From assembly GCA_025526915.1 (NCBI GenBank), contig JAHLKH010000082.1:47452-111451 (forward strand): DNA of 64,000 nt, in the 5' to 3' direction. The notes under the pieces are model-generated. The model was given only the letters and a program-made list of their open reading frames with translations. It did not search any database and had not been told where the DNA came from. The stretch comes from Entophlyctis helioformis (taxonomy: Eukaryota; Chytridiomycota; Chytridiomycetes; Chytridiales; Chytriomycetaceae). The translations under genes and the position numbers were made by a program. Of the stretch, positions 1-11,869 are shown piece by piece (within the stretch, counting starts at the first letter, position 1; each line of letters opens with the position of its first letter).

Positions 1-286
1 CTGTTCTACACGTTTGGCGGCGGGTGCAATCTGCAGCAGGAGACAGGCCCGCGATTCGTGCTGCCGCTGACTGGGAGAGCGTCGAGATCCGCGGCAGTGT
101 CGAGGGCATGCAACCAATCATCTGGGGACGCGCTGTCAAACGCTCGGCCCCAACGCAGACCGCCACGTCCATCGTCGGTACATCCAAAAGTTTTTCACAC
201 GCACCTAGTCCAGCCGTCCATTAGTCACTTCCTTGCACGCATTGCCCGACAGCTCCCCGCCTTTATTCTGTAAAACCCATCCGTCT
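1..286. other. left edge, no assignable gene
   Basis: Two plus-strand frames stay open here: one from base 1 to a stop at about 273, and one ending near 224. Either could be the 3' end of a plus-strand gene that starts outside the window. Neither shows a recognisable domain, and the composition does not favour one. The large minus-strand gene ends at 287, so this stretch would contain its terminator as well. Confidence 0.3.
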
Positions 287-3200
287 CTAGAACCACACTT
301 TATACATTTCTGTCAAACGAAGGCCGGCGCAATGCACCCAAGAGGCCGTGCTCGTTGCCACAACAGTAGCAGTGGCCAGTGTCGGTGACCGGCCACTTCC
401 GAGCGGCGGCCTGCCGTCCAACTGCAACGATCGCACAAGACTTGCTGTCCGCTCAACCGACTCCTGAGTCAGCGCACGAATACGTGCCATCTCCAGCATC
501 TGCGCGTGCTCCAGGTTGCTTTGCGGTGGCACCGCACCTGCATCCGTTGCATCCATTACATCCTCTGCAGAGTGCGCTTGTGTTGGAATGGATGCTTGGC
601 GGATACCAAGTCCTGCTGAACCGCTTGCCGACGACACCATGCTGTCCATACGGTCAAGTGATGCAAAAGGCAGGCCCGTCCCAATCGCTGGTCCCTTACT
701 CGACCGCTTCCACGACGCAGCCGTTGTCTTGTTATTCTCGACAGCCTCGCGGATGGTCTCGGCCGTCGACTCCAGGGACCGTTGCGTGAGCAGCTGGATG
801 TGCTCAAGGTCCTGCTGTGCGTGAGATGCTTGCTGGTTATGGCGGTGCGCTGCCTCGGCGGCGGCGGCTTTGGATTCCGATGCGCTGGTGGCAAGAGTCG
901 CGCGTGCCTGCATGGCGGCTTTGATGGACTCTGCGGTCGAGGCAAGGGACTGCTTGGTCATGAGCCGCACATGCGCCATGTCAGGGTCCGTGTCTGCCGA
1001 CATGGGGCTGCCAATGCTGCCGCCTGGAGAGGCTGCGTCTGGCTGAACGAGAAGATGCGGCATTGGTCGCAGCAGCTGGCTCTGTTGCTGTTGCTGCTGC
1101 TGTTGCTGCTGTTGCTGCTGGTTGCTGGTGCTGCTGGTGCTGCATGCTCGATCGGATCGTCTCGGCAGTCTTGGACAGCGACTGGTGGGTCAGATGCCTC
1201 ACGTGCTCCATGTCGCGAAGATAATGCTGCTCAACTGCGTCGGCCAGCCGATCCGTCTCGGCCTCTGCGACCAGTGCGGGCCATGACCCACCGCGCGTCG
1301 TCCTTGTCGTGGTCGTGGTCGTTGTTGTCGTTGTGGTCACAAGCGATTCCATGAGCACCGCTGCTGCTGCTGTTCCGGGCAGACTATTGTGGCCCCGCAC
1401 GTCGTCGCGCATCGCATTCAGGTCTCGCTCAATGGCAGAAATCGCCATGCTGCTGTCCGCCACGCTCATCTCCGAACCGCCAGCACCGATACCTACAACG
1501 CCAACACGGCCCTGGTGTGCCGACTGCACCAGCCCTGCGAGGGTTGCAACCGTTTGATCAAGCGACTCACGCGACCGCAGCTGGATACTCCGCAGCTCCT
1601 GCTCAAACTCGCGTTCGCGCTGCGCCACCATGATCTCGAGTTGGTGCTCTGCTGGATCCTGGTCGTGCTGCGCGTCAACTGGCGAGATACTGCGTTCGAG
1701 AGGCACAGGAGCAGCACCGGCGGTCGCTCTTGCAGGCGGTCGGCTGCCCGCATCGTCATTGCTGTCCACAGCATGCTCGAGACGATCGGCATGTGGCACC
1801 GCAGGGGTGGTGGGCGACGTGACTCGCGCAACGGCGTTGTCTGCGAGGCTGCATCCGTTGATTGTGTCCCAGCTTGCATGGATCCGGCCACCTTGCCAAT
1901 ATGCGCATCGAACGGTGCTGTTGATTCTCCAGCAGATCCGGTGGCCACGACCGCCAGCGGCACATGATCGGCAACTGGAACCCACGCATCCGCATCCAGA
2001 CACTTCCACAGATCGCCCATGCCGCCGGTCATTCCACCCGCACTCTGCATCTGTCGAATGGCGTCCCGCATGGTCACAACAGCATTCCGCAGCTTGCGCA
2101 TATTAGCATTCGTCGACACTCGCAACACCGCGTCGCAGAATCCGGTGATTCGAGCCAGCAGCTGATCGTGGGTCTCAAGAACCAGGACCACCTGGCCATA
2201 AGCACGATCACGCTCAATGAGTCGCACGCGGATATCGTGCCGCTCCCGGTCGAGCTGGTGCATCTGTCGACGCAGTTCGCTCGTCTCCGTCATCAGTTGC
2301 CGCACATTCCGTTCAAGCTCGTCGCGCTCTGCTCGTACGCCGGACAGCGCAACACTATCGCCAGTCTGCTGGTCGGCGAGCCGCTGAGATCGGCGTTGGT
2401 CGTCCAGCTGGGACTTGAGGCGGCGGACTTCGCCAACAGCCGCCTGGTAATCAGCCACTGCCGATGCATGCTTGCCTGACAGCTGTGCCATTTCGCGGTC
2501 ATGCTGCGAGAGCAACTCGGCGAGCCGTGATTCTACGCGGATCTTTGCCTGGCGGGCTTCCGCCAACTGGGCATCAAGCTCTGCAAGTCGGCTGGTGGCA
2601 TCGCGACTTGGATCCGCTGCAGACTGGTGCTTGCTTGCCAACAGCCGCTTGAGGGATGCGTTCTCTGTCTGCACGAGGACAATCTGCAGCGACAGTTCCT
2701 GATGCTGATGCAGCCCGCAAGTCGGTGCCTCTGGTTCTGGCTGAATGTTGTCTTGTGTCTGAGCATCACTCATCGCAATGGCGCGTGTCTGCGTACCGCG
2801 GTCAGCAAGAGCCCGCTTGCGACTACGCTTGGATGCTGCCTGGGCCGCTCGGCTTGTGGCCGACAGCCGATCCTGCTGCGGTGCAGGCGCTTCTTCCGGC
2901 GTACGGTCTCCAGTGGACAGAGACGACGCAGCATGCGCAACTTGGGCAGTCTGCAGTTGAGATGCCATGCGAGAAAACTCCAACTCCATGGCCTGTCGCT
3001 GCTGGCCAAGCGCAACCAGCTCTTCAGCCTGCCTCGACGTCGTGGTCTGCAGCTGCGATATCCGCGCCTCGGATGCCTGCAGCTGGCTTTCCAGAACCAC
3101 GCGTACTTGTCTGGCCGACTCGATATCAGCAAGCTGCTGAGCCGTGCGCTTCTGCAGGGACTCCAGAGCAGCGCGCTGTGTTTCCATGTGGCGCAGATCG

Positions 3201-6200
3201 TCGTCGTCGTCCATGCAGAACTTCTCGACAGCGGCAGTGTCTGTCTTTGCGGCTTCGAGCTCAGCCTCGTGTTTGGCATGCGTCTGCACAGCAGCCTCGT
3301 TGGCATGTGCGAGTTGCTCTTGAACTTGTGCAAGTCGGTGCTTGAGAGCGTCTCGCTGATCGACCATGGACGCCAGCTCGTTTTGAAGCGCCATGATCTT
3401 GCTCAGTAGCCGCTCGCTGTCATTCGCCATGCTCTCGGATGCGCTGGACTGCGCAGCTGTGACTTGATCAAGCTTGCTCTGCAGCTGCAAGAACCTCGAC
3501 AGCGGAACCGTCTTTCCAGCCTTGGCATTCGAAGGCGGCGTTGTGGCCGCCTCTGCCTGTGTCTGTGTCGACACAGAGTGGAGGCGTGGCTGATGCTGCT
3601 GTGCAAGCCTAGCGTCTGCTGAGCGGAGCATGGTGTCCTTGGCGCGAATCTCTGCACGGCTCTTGACCAGACTCTTCATAAGATGCTGCACGACTTGCTT
3701 GAGATACGCTTGCTGGTCCACCAGGCTCTTCCAGCTGCCCTCCATCTGAAAGCATGCAGCTCTGTCAGGACGCATATTTAACACTGCCAACACGATGAAA
3801 ACTTGCCTGACTCATGGATGCCTCTGCCTCTGAGGGCAGGACGCGCGCAGCTGGTTGAGTTTGCGGTTGTGGCACGTGCGAGGCTGTCTGCGATGTAAAC
3901 GTGGTTGTCGTTGTCATCTGCTGCACAATCGTCCGCACTTGGCTGGCTGTCCGCTCAAAGACGCGCGTTTCACGAGTAAACTCAAACATGAGCTTTGCAA
4001 CCGACTCAAACGTGGTGTCCTGGTCGTTGTCGCGAACGGCGGCATCCGTGTCGTGGCCAGACGTCGATCCTGTATCAACAAACGAGGCCAGTTTGGCGAG
4101 GACCGGCCGTGACGCAATCCACTGCGAAAGATCCACGGCTGGCGTCGACCGGGCTGGCAACGCGGCAACAAGGTCCAATAGATCGGCAAGGATCTCGCAG
4201 TATGCTTGCACTTGTCGGGCCATCATGCTCAGCTGGCGACCACTTCCAGTGCTTTGTGCAGTGGTCTGGCCGAGAGTTTCGAGCCACGCCGAAAGTCCAT
4301 GCTGGTCACGGAGAACACGGCCCTTGAACGCCTGCAGCAGTCGCTGGGTTTCCAAGTCAGGCAATGAACTCGAGTCATCTGCAGCAATGCCTGTAGTCAG
4401 CATTCTCGCAGACGGATCACGCCCGGCGATCAAGAGCTGGCTTAAACTGTCGGCAGCTGCAGAGTCCATCAGCAGCATCCGCATCCGCGCGCTCTCCTCC
4501 CGCAGTGCCATGTTCTCCGCAGCAAGCCGCTCCTTGGTATCCGTCAGCCGCTTGTTGGCAAACTCGAGACTCAAATGAAGCACCTTGTTCTGGTCCATGG
4601 CGCGATTGAGATCGTGTACCAGCGTCATCAGTCCAGCAAGCTGCTGTTGTTGCTGAGATGCGAGCGACTGTCGCAGATCGGCGTTCTCCCGCTCTTTGAG
4701 AGCGTGGAGCTCAAGCGCCTGCTGCTGCACTTTGAACACCCTGGCGTCCATTATGGACTGGATATCATGGGTTGCAGCTGTTGGTGAAAGCGGCGGCTGA
4801 GCCGATAACTCCGAGTTCAAGCTGCATGCAAGTATTGGAGATAATGTGTCAGACAAGCATTGCTCAGCTTCAGACAGGCATTACAAGAGCGCCTTACAAG
4901 GTGGTGTCCAGTTTGGATTCAAGGAACTCGAGTGCATGTGTCTTGTCCAGCAATTCGGATCGCAGGCTGGCAAGTTCAAGCTCATAGCCGTCAATCGAGA
5001 CACGCAACTGCGAGACAGTGTCGTTGGCTTCTTGCAGTCGCTTTTCGTAAAGCTGCTTCGTATCTGCAATCTGTGTCTGGAGACTCTGTTGCGCTGCCTC
5101 TGAAGATTGATATGCTGCAGTGGTATCAACCAGCTGCTGCCGAATGCGTGCGACATCGCGTGCCAATGACTCGACTTGGAGAGAGTCGGCAGATGACGCA
5201 GTTCGTCCAGTGTCGGTCAGCGCCTCGAGTTGCCTGAGGAGCACGGTCTGAACTTGTAGGTCGTGTTCGGCCGTCAGTCGAAGCTGGCGCTCTCGGGTGA
5301 TCTCAGTGCCAGCAGCCTTGGCTTGACTTTCCGATTGCGCTACCTGATCAATGAGATCTGCAATACGCTTCGCAGCCTGATCCTCCTTGGAAGCAAACTC
5401 GGTGGACAAGGATTCGATATGGTCTTGGGCGGCTGCAAGCTGTTCTTCGATCTCAGCAATCCTGGCCGTGAGAGTTGACCGCTCTTCGCGAACAGTCTGC
5501 AGCTCAGACTCCAGGATCCTCTGCTGAGAAACGGCTGCGATGCGATCGGTATCCATTGATGCGAATTGCTGCATAAGGACGCCGAGCGACTCTTTGGCCA
5601 TGGCTTTCTCCTCTTGAAGACGAACAGATTCGGCCATCAGAGCATCAATGCGCTCGGCAAAATTGGACTTGGCATAATTGAACGCGGCAGTAATGGACTC
5701 TACTTGGCTGCGGAGAGAGGTGGTTGCGATACGAGAAGCTTCGAGCTCCATTTGCAGTTGGCTGAATTGCTGCTGCATCAGCGGGGACTGGTTGAGGTCA
5801 TCGACTGGATCAGTCTGCGTGTCGTGATCGCCAAGTGTGGCTGATTGCGTCTGTGTTGAGCCACTCGCGACTGATGTACCGACCATTGACGATCCGTGCT
5901 GCACGCCAAACGAGACTGATTTCGGTGGATCAGTCTGCGTGTCGTGATGCCGAGTGTGGTTGAATGCGTCTGTGTGAGCCACTCGCGACTGATGTACCAA
6001 CCATCGACGATCCATGCTGCACGCCAAACGAGACCGACGTGGGCAGTTCAGTCTGTGTGTCGTGCTCACCGAATGCAGCTGACTGCGTCTGTGTCGACCA
6101 CTTGCGACTGATGCACCAACCATCGACGATCCGTGCTGCACGCCAAACGAGACTGATGTCGGTGGATCAGTCTGCGTGTATGATGCCGCGTGTGGTGAAT

Positions 6201-9200
6201 GCGTCTGTGTCGAACCACTCGCGACTGATGCACCAACCATCGACGATCCGTGCTGCACGCCAAACGAGACCGACGTGGGCAGTTCAGTCTGTGTGTCGTG
6301 ATCACCAAATGCAGCTGGCTGCGTCTGTGTCGAACCACTCGCGACTGATGTACCGACCATCGACGATCCATGCTGCACGCCAAACGAGACTGATGTCGGC
6401 AGTTCAGTCTGCGTATGGTGATCACCAAATGCAGCTGAATGCGTCTGTGTCGAACCACTCGCGACTGATGTACCGACCATCGACGATCCGTGCTGCACGC
6501 CAAACGAGACCGACGTCGGCAGTTAGTCTGTGTGTCGTGCTCCGATGCAGCTGATGCGTCTGTGTCGAACCACTCGCGACTGAGCACCACCATCGACGAT
6601 CCTGCTGCACGCCAAACGAGACTGATGTGGCAGTTCAGTCTGTGTGTCGTGCTCACCGAATGCAGCTGATGCGTCTGTGTCGAACCACTTGCGACTGATG
6701 CACCACCATCGACGATCCGTGCTGCACGCCAAACGAGACTGATGTGGGTGGATCAGTCTGCGTGTCATGATGGCCGCGTGTGGTTGAATGCGTCTGTGTC
6801 GAACCACTCGCGACTGATGTACCGACCATCGACGATCCATGCTGCACGCCAAACGAGACTGATGTCGGCAGTTCAGTCTGCGTGTCATGATGGCTGAGTG
6901 TGGTTGAATGCGTCTGTGTCGAACCACTCGCGACTGATGTACCGACCATCGACGATCCATGCTGCACGCCAAACGAGACGATGTGGGGATCAGTCTGCGT
7001 ATGGTGATCACCAAATGCAGCTGAATGCGTCTGTGTGACCACTGCGACTGAAGCACCGACCATCGACGATCCATGCTGCACGCCAAACGAGACGACGTGG
7101 GCAGTTCAGTCTGGTATGGTGATCACCAAATGCAGCTGAATGCGTCTGTGTCGAACCACTCGCGACTGATGCACCGACCATCGACGATCCGTGCTGCACG
7201 CCAAACGAGACCGACGTGGGCAGTTCAGTCTGTGTGTCGTGCTCACCGAATGCAGCTGACTGCGTCTGTGTCGAGCCACTTGCGACTGAAGCACCGACCA
7301 TCGACGATCCATGCTGCACGCCAAACGAGACTGATGTGGGTTCAGTCTGCGTATGGTGATCACCAAATGCAGCTGAATGCGTCTGTGTCGAACCACTTGC
7401 GACTGATGCACCGACCATCGACGATCCATGCTGCACGCCAAACGAGACTGATGTGGCAGTTCAGTCTGCGTATGTGATCCCAATGGGCTGAATGCGTCTG
7501 TGTGAACCACTCGCGACTGAAGCACGTCTCCTCTCAAGCATCTTGATAGCCGCAGCATATTCGCTCCGTAGCGCAATCATTTGAAGCCGCACTTCGACGT
7601 TTCCTTGAAGGGATGCCCTGAGTTTCATCTCCGTCTGTGCCAGCTTGTCTTTCAGTACCAATGCCGTTGCTGAATCCTCTCGTGCTGGAGAGCTTGGTGC
7701 TGATTGCGTCTGACCGGATGGTGGTCTGTGCCAATACCTTGGTGTCCAGTGGATGTAGCTGAGCTGGACGATCAGGCGACAGAGCAGCAATTGGTGGTGG
7801 AGCCGACTCGACGTCCTTAGGCAAAGCATCACTTGGTCGCTGCTGCTGATCGGCTGTCGATGATGTAGGCTGTATAAGCTGTCAAGCTGCTCGATGCGGC
7901 TGTGCAATGTCGCAATCAAAGCCTCCTTCTTTGCAATTATTCGAAGAACCGAGTCTGCGCTGATTTGATCGTGGTCGCTGTTTCCAGCAGCGTTTGCAAA
8001 CGAGGGTTGGTTGACAATCGCGATCAGATTGGCAGCGTTGGCAAAGACTGATCGGATAGCCATCAGCGAGTCGCGATGCGATGGATGCAAAGGGTCGAGC
8101 TGTGGCGGCATTGGTGCAACAATCTCGGTGACACGGTTAAGGAGCGTGTACGATTGCGACACTGCGCCAGTGACGCCGAACCCAATGTTTTGGCGGATCC
8201 GTCCAAACATGGAGATGATTGGCTCGTGAGGGCGTTCGGATGGTGCTGGAGATGCTGATGCTGCGCGCGAATGGGTTGCAGATATGACATTCAATGACTG
8301 GGACGCTTGCTGGAGGGATTGGAGTGTTGGCGCCAGATCGTCGGTCTGCACAGAGACAGACACTGGAGCAGCAGCAATAGGCACGACGGCCAGCCCTCCG
8401 CCTGATGTGACGATCCTGGACTCAGACTCGGCAGCAGCCGCAGCGGCTCTGTTGTTGTGGATGCGCACATAGGCTTGCAGATCCTGGCTCAGACGAGTTA
8501 TGCGCTCCTCGAGGACGGGAAAGTGCTGGCTCAGCAGATCGAGCCACTCCTGCCGCTGTGATTCCTGGGCAAAGACTGCAGAGAGGTGTGCCTCGGCCTC
8601 GGCAAGTCTGCCCTCGATATGCAGGCCACGAGCGTTGCTTGCCAGATCGGATGTGGCGCGCGTCTCGATCGCCTCAGACTCTGACATGCGAACGATGTCG
8701 TCCAGCAGCGATACATACGAAGCCAAAGTAGCGTCACGCGTGGATGGCGTGGCGTTTTGGCCGAGGGCACTGCGTTGCTGCAAGATGCGAGCCTGGATAG
8801 CACGCCAGCGTGCATCGTGCCGAGCAGACCGTCCCTGCAACTCCTTGAACAGAAACGCATTCTGTTTGGCATCATCCTGCCTGGCCTGCTGAATCCGCAC
8901 GCGCTGCAGTCGCTGCTCCTCGAGAGATGTGCCGAGCATCCAGACAAGGCCCAGAATGTCTCGTAGCAGACCCGAGAACTCTGAAAACTGAAGACGGATG
9001 TGCCTGCCAGCCTCGGACGATTCCCTGAGACGCATCTGAGTCAGATCGCGCAGGTACTCATTTTGTGCAGTGAGCCGTCGCTGGTGTTCTTCGTTGAGCG
9101 ACATGTACGTTGAGACCTGGCAGGCAAAGTGTGAGCCGAATGCCTGTCAGCCACGCGGGTCTGCATCCAAGCGTGCCTCGTTGAGCGCGTTTTCTTTGAA

Positions 9201-10280
9201 CGCGACGAGGTTCTTGTTGGCAGTCTCCAGGTCTGCTTTGGCGCGGGCAGTGGCGATGTGTGCATCCCTCTCAGCCTTGAGCTGGTTGGCCAAACGATAG
9301 CACCATGGCAAAGGTCAGCCAGCGGATTTCAGGGCCAGCGTGCAGCAGTGCACACCAGACAGCCTTGCCTGTCTAAGCGTGTTCGAGTTGTGCATGGAGA
9401 GCAGCTGTGCAGCATCGCCTAGACGCGCAATCTCTGACGTGAGCTCAGCAATGCGGGTATCTGCCTGAACCCGCTCTGCAGCAATCTCTTCCATCGAAAA
9501 CCCGCAGGCGTCGCAGTGGGACGGAACGCGGGCCTGACGGGACGTGCGAACGTCCTCACGCGACAGACGGCGGGCAGCAGAAGCGAGCTTGTTTTCGAGC
9601 GCGTGGATGTGCCGACGGCTAACCCTTGCTTCGCTCTCCATGGTCGCAACACGAGCAGCGGTTGTTGCCGATGAGCGCTGTGTCGCTAACAAACTCTCGG
9701 CAAGCTTTGTGCGCTCAGCCTCGAGAAGGCCGATCTGGCCGGCCCTTGCTCGGTCGCTGGTCTCTGCCGCGATCTTTTCCGAGATGGTCTTGTCGAGTGC
9801 CGCACGCAGCCGTTGGTTCTCGGCTTCGACAGCGTCGGCAGCGGCTCGCATCTCGCCAATCTTGCGTTGAAGCGTTGCATTGACCGCCAGCGTCGAGAAA
9901 GGGTCGTATCTGGGCGGCGGACGGGGTTAAGACGGAAGAGAGAGGAAGACAAGACAAGGCAAGGCGAGGCAAGGCGAGAAGACGCACTTGAGCTCCTGCA
10001 CAAGCTGCTTGGTGACCTGCAGCTCCTCGACGGTGTCGCGCAGGGTGGTCTCGACCCGTGCGCGCTCAAAGGCGGTTGTCTGCAGCCGCGATGCAAGCAT
10101 CAGCCGCTCGCGCTCCGAGGCAACGAGCGCCTCGTGGGCGGCGGCCAGCTGGGTCTTGACGGGGTTGGGTATCGACGAGTCGACAAAGGCTTGCACGCCG
10201 CGCAGCACCAGCGGCTGCTCGGGCGGCAGCGCCTGATCCTCGAGCAGCTCGAGGCTCTGCATCTGCAGATGCGCAGACAT
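287..10280 (-). CDS. giant coiled-coil protein with tandem TQT (LC8-binding-like) repeats
   Basis: One gene read across several exons; about 3,000 residues if intact. Order: a helical N-terminus (exon 10280-9988), heptad-rich coiled coil down to about 7550, a TQT repeat array (about 7540-5806), more coiled coil (about 5800-2000), then a Ser/Thr/Gln-rich tail with five helical repeats. Introns that splice in frame are 9910-9987, 9282-9368 (GC-AG), 4822-4897 and 3746-3806 (GC-AG); the junction near 9116-9160 is not resolved. The frame shifts by one base near 7880, 7690, 1830 and 1110 and many times inside the array. Extra TQT-like motifs lie near 3560 and 2790. The architecture suggests a scaffold that multimerises dynein light chain, perhaps at a microtubule-organising centre; this is inference. 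It could be two genes, but exons on both sides of each junction join in frame. The start at 10280 is the first ATG after the divergent neighbour's promoter. Confidence 0.7.
400..1630 (-). repeat. five degenerate helical repeats in the C-terminal tail
   Basis: Five copies of a roughly 26-residue motif occur near 1525-1625, 1138-1222, 910-990, 732-822 and 419-500. The shared core reads as an aliphatic/acidic start, then LT-x-x-SL-x-x-TAE-x-I. Linkers of variable length, rich in Ser, Ala and Gln, separate them. They are predicted amphipathic helices. I recognise no named family. Confidence 0.65.
1078..1138 (-). repeat. CAG/CTG trinucleotide tract (coding polyQ)
   Basis: A run of CTG-type triplets on the plus strand encodes polyglutamine on the coding strand. 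The coding frame upstream (towards 2000) and downstream (towards 287) differ by one base across this tract, so a length error or true slippage here breaks the gene. Confidence 0.75.
5806..7540 (-). repeat. tandem array of about 14 units of 120 bp encoding paired TQT motifs
   Basis: About 14 copies of a 40-residue unit. Each has a conserved SSMVG block, then an STQT motif and, 12 residues later, an HTQT or DTQT motif followed by D or E. DNA spacing is usually 120 bp but ranges from about 114 to 122 bp. The spacings that are not multiples of three break the reading frame at many points. A degenerate unit lies at each edge. TQT followed by an acidic residue is the core of the LC8 (DYNLL) binding motif. 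Confidence 0.9.
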
Positions 10281-10334
10281 GGCGCGGCTGTTGGCGAGGT
10301 TGGCGAGATCGTTGGCAAGCAGTCCAAAAGCGGC
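10281..10334. promoter_or_regulatory. very short divergent promoter region
   Basis: Only 54 bp separate the ATG of the giant coiled-coil gene (10280, minus) from the ATG of the carrier gene (10335, plus). Any core promoter shared by the two must lie here or inside their coding sequences. No TATA-like element is evident. Either start codon could be further inside its gene, which would widen the gap. Confidence 0.35.
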
Positions 10335-11826
10335 ATGAGCAGCAGTAACAGCAGCAGCAGCAGCAAGAGCAAGAGCAGCAGCTTCACAGGCAGCACGGCC
10401 ACGGACCAGGCCATTGCAGGCTTCACAGCAGGATCCGTGTCGGCCGCTGTGCTGCATCCCCTCGACCTCATCAAGACCCGCTACCAAGGTTCGAGCGAGC
10501 AGCCAGTTGTGGTTGTGTGCATGCAACATGCCGCATGCAGCATGCGGTTGGCCGCCTGGAAGGCATCGTGGGCATCGTGGGCATTGTGGGCATGTTGCTA
10601 ACGCTCGCATGCACGGCAGTGGATGAGCGGTCGGCCAAGCGGTCGCTGGTGCGCACGTTCAAGGACATTGTGCGGCAAGAGGGCCGGCTGGCGCTGTACC
10701 GCGGCCTGTCGCCCAACCTGGCCGGCTCGACGGCGTCGTGGGGCCTGTACTTTTGGTACTACTCGATGATCAAGGACTGGATGCGGGCCACGGGCTCGGG
10801 CTCTGGCTCGGGCTCTGGACGGCTCTGGAACGGGCTCTGGAACGGGATCAAGCCAGCAGCCGGCCAAGCTGGCACCGCTGCAGCACATGGCCGCGTCTGC
10901 CGGTGCTGGTGAGCCGCTGGTGCCTCGCATTGTGCAGATCCAGATTGGCGGTGGATGCCGACTTGGCGCTGCATGGCATGGCATGGCTGACATGGCATGG
11001 CTGCATGGCAGGTCTCCTCACATGCGTGTTCACCAACCCGCTCTGGTTGATCAAGACCCGCATGTGCACACAGCGCGCAACGGATCCCGGCGCTTATCGC
11101 GGCCTCTACGGTGCGTGGCTTGCAAGCGAGCGTGCAAGCACGCACTTGTTTGGGCCATGGATGTGCATGGGATGCAGACTGACAGGCCATTGACAGATGG
11201 ACTGCGCCAAGTTGTGCGGCACGAGGGTGTTGCGGGTCTGTACCGCGGCATCGTTCCTGCATTCATAGGCGTGTCGCACGGCGCGCTGCAGTTTATGGCC
11301 TACGAGGAGATGAAGCACATTCGCATGGAGCTCGTGCACGGAGCAGACATCAACAAGCTCGTGAGTCGATGCACGTCCATGGCATGTGCTGGCAGGCTGG
11401 CAGGCTGACTGGCCGACGAACTGACCGACCGGACCGACTGGCGCGCTGGTATAGGGGCCGTTCGAGTACATTACCATGGCAGCAGCGTCCAAGGTCTTTG
11501 CAACCGTGTGCACGTATCCTTACCAGGTGATCAAGTCGCGGATGCAGGTGCAGAGCGCATATGTCCAGAACGACTACACGACCGTGTTGCAAACAACGGC
11601 GAGCATCTTCAAGTACGGTGCTATGGCTGCTGGATGCTGATGTGGATCTCTGTAGACAGACTGACTGAACGGCTGACTGGCAAACTGATCTGGCGCGCAT
11701 AGGAACGAGGGAGTGCGCGGCTTTTACAAGGGCATGGGCGTCAACATTGTGCGTGTGCTGCCAGGCACCTGCATCACCTTTGGCGTGTACGAGGCCGTCA
11801 GCAAGTTTCTGCGAACATCGGCATGA
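10335..11826 (+). CDS. mitochondrial FAD/folate carrier, FLX1/SLC25A32 type
   Basis: Mitochondrial carrier family protein of the inner membrane with three repeats. The signature motifs are PLDLIKTR (repeat 1), PLWLIKTR (repeat 2) and PYQVIKSR (repeat 3). The Trp in repeat 2, the PYQV in repeat 3 and the GALQFMAYE segment match the SLC25A32/FLX1 branch, which moves FAD or folate into mitochondria. Exon 1 is 10335-10488; further introns follow near 10489-10618, 10908-11010, 11112-11195, 11360-11453 and 11614-11702. The Gly-Ser stretch near 10790-10840 changes frame by one base, probably a repeat-length error. AATAAA lies right at the stop (11826-11831). FAD versus folate cannot be decided from sequence. 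Confidence 0.85.
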
Positions 11827-11869
11827 ATAAAGGGCATACAACGTACGTTGCCCCTCAAAGCTTATCTTG

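Noticed and set aside
5806..7540. Repeat array considered as a CRISPR array or satellite
   Set aside because: The units have no unique spacers and are in coding context with conserved protein motifs; the genome is eukaryotic.
9813..10280. Plus-strand open frame running into the carrier gene
   Set aside because: It is the complement of the first coiled-coil exons; the family-like carrier sequence only begins at 10335.
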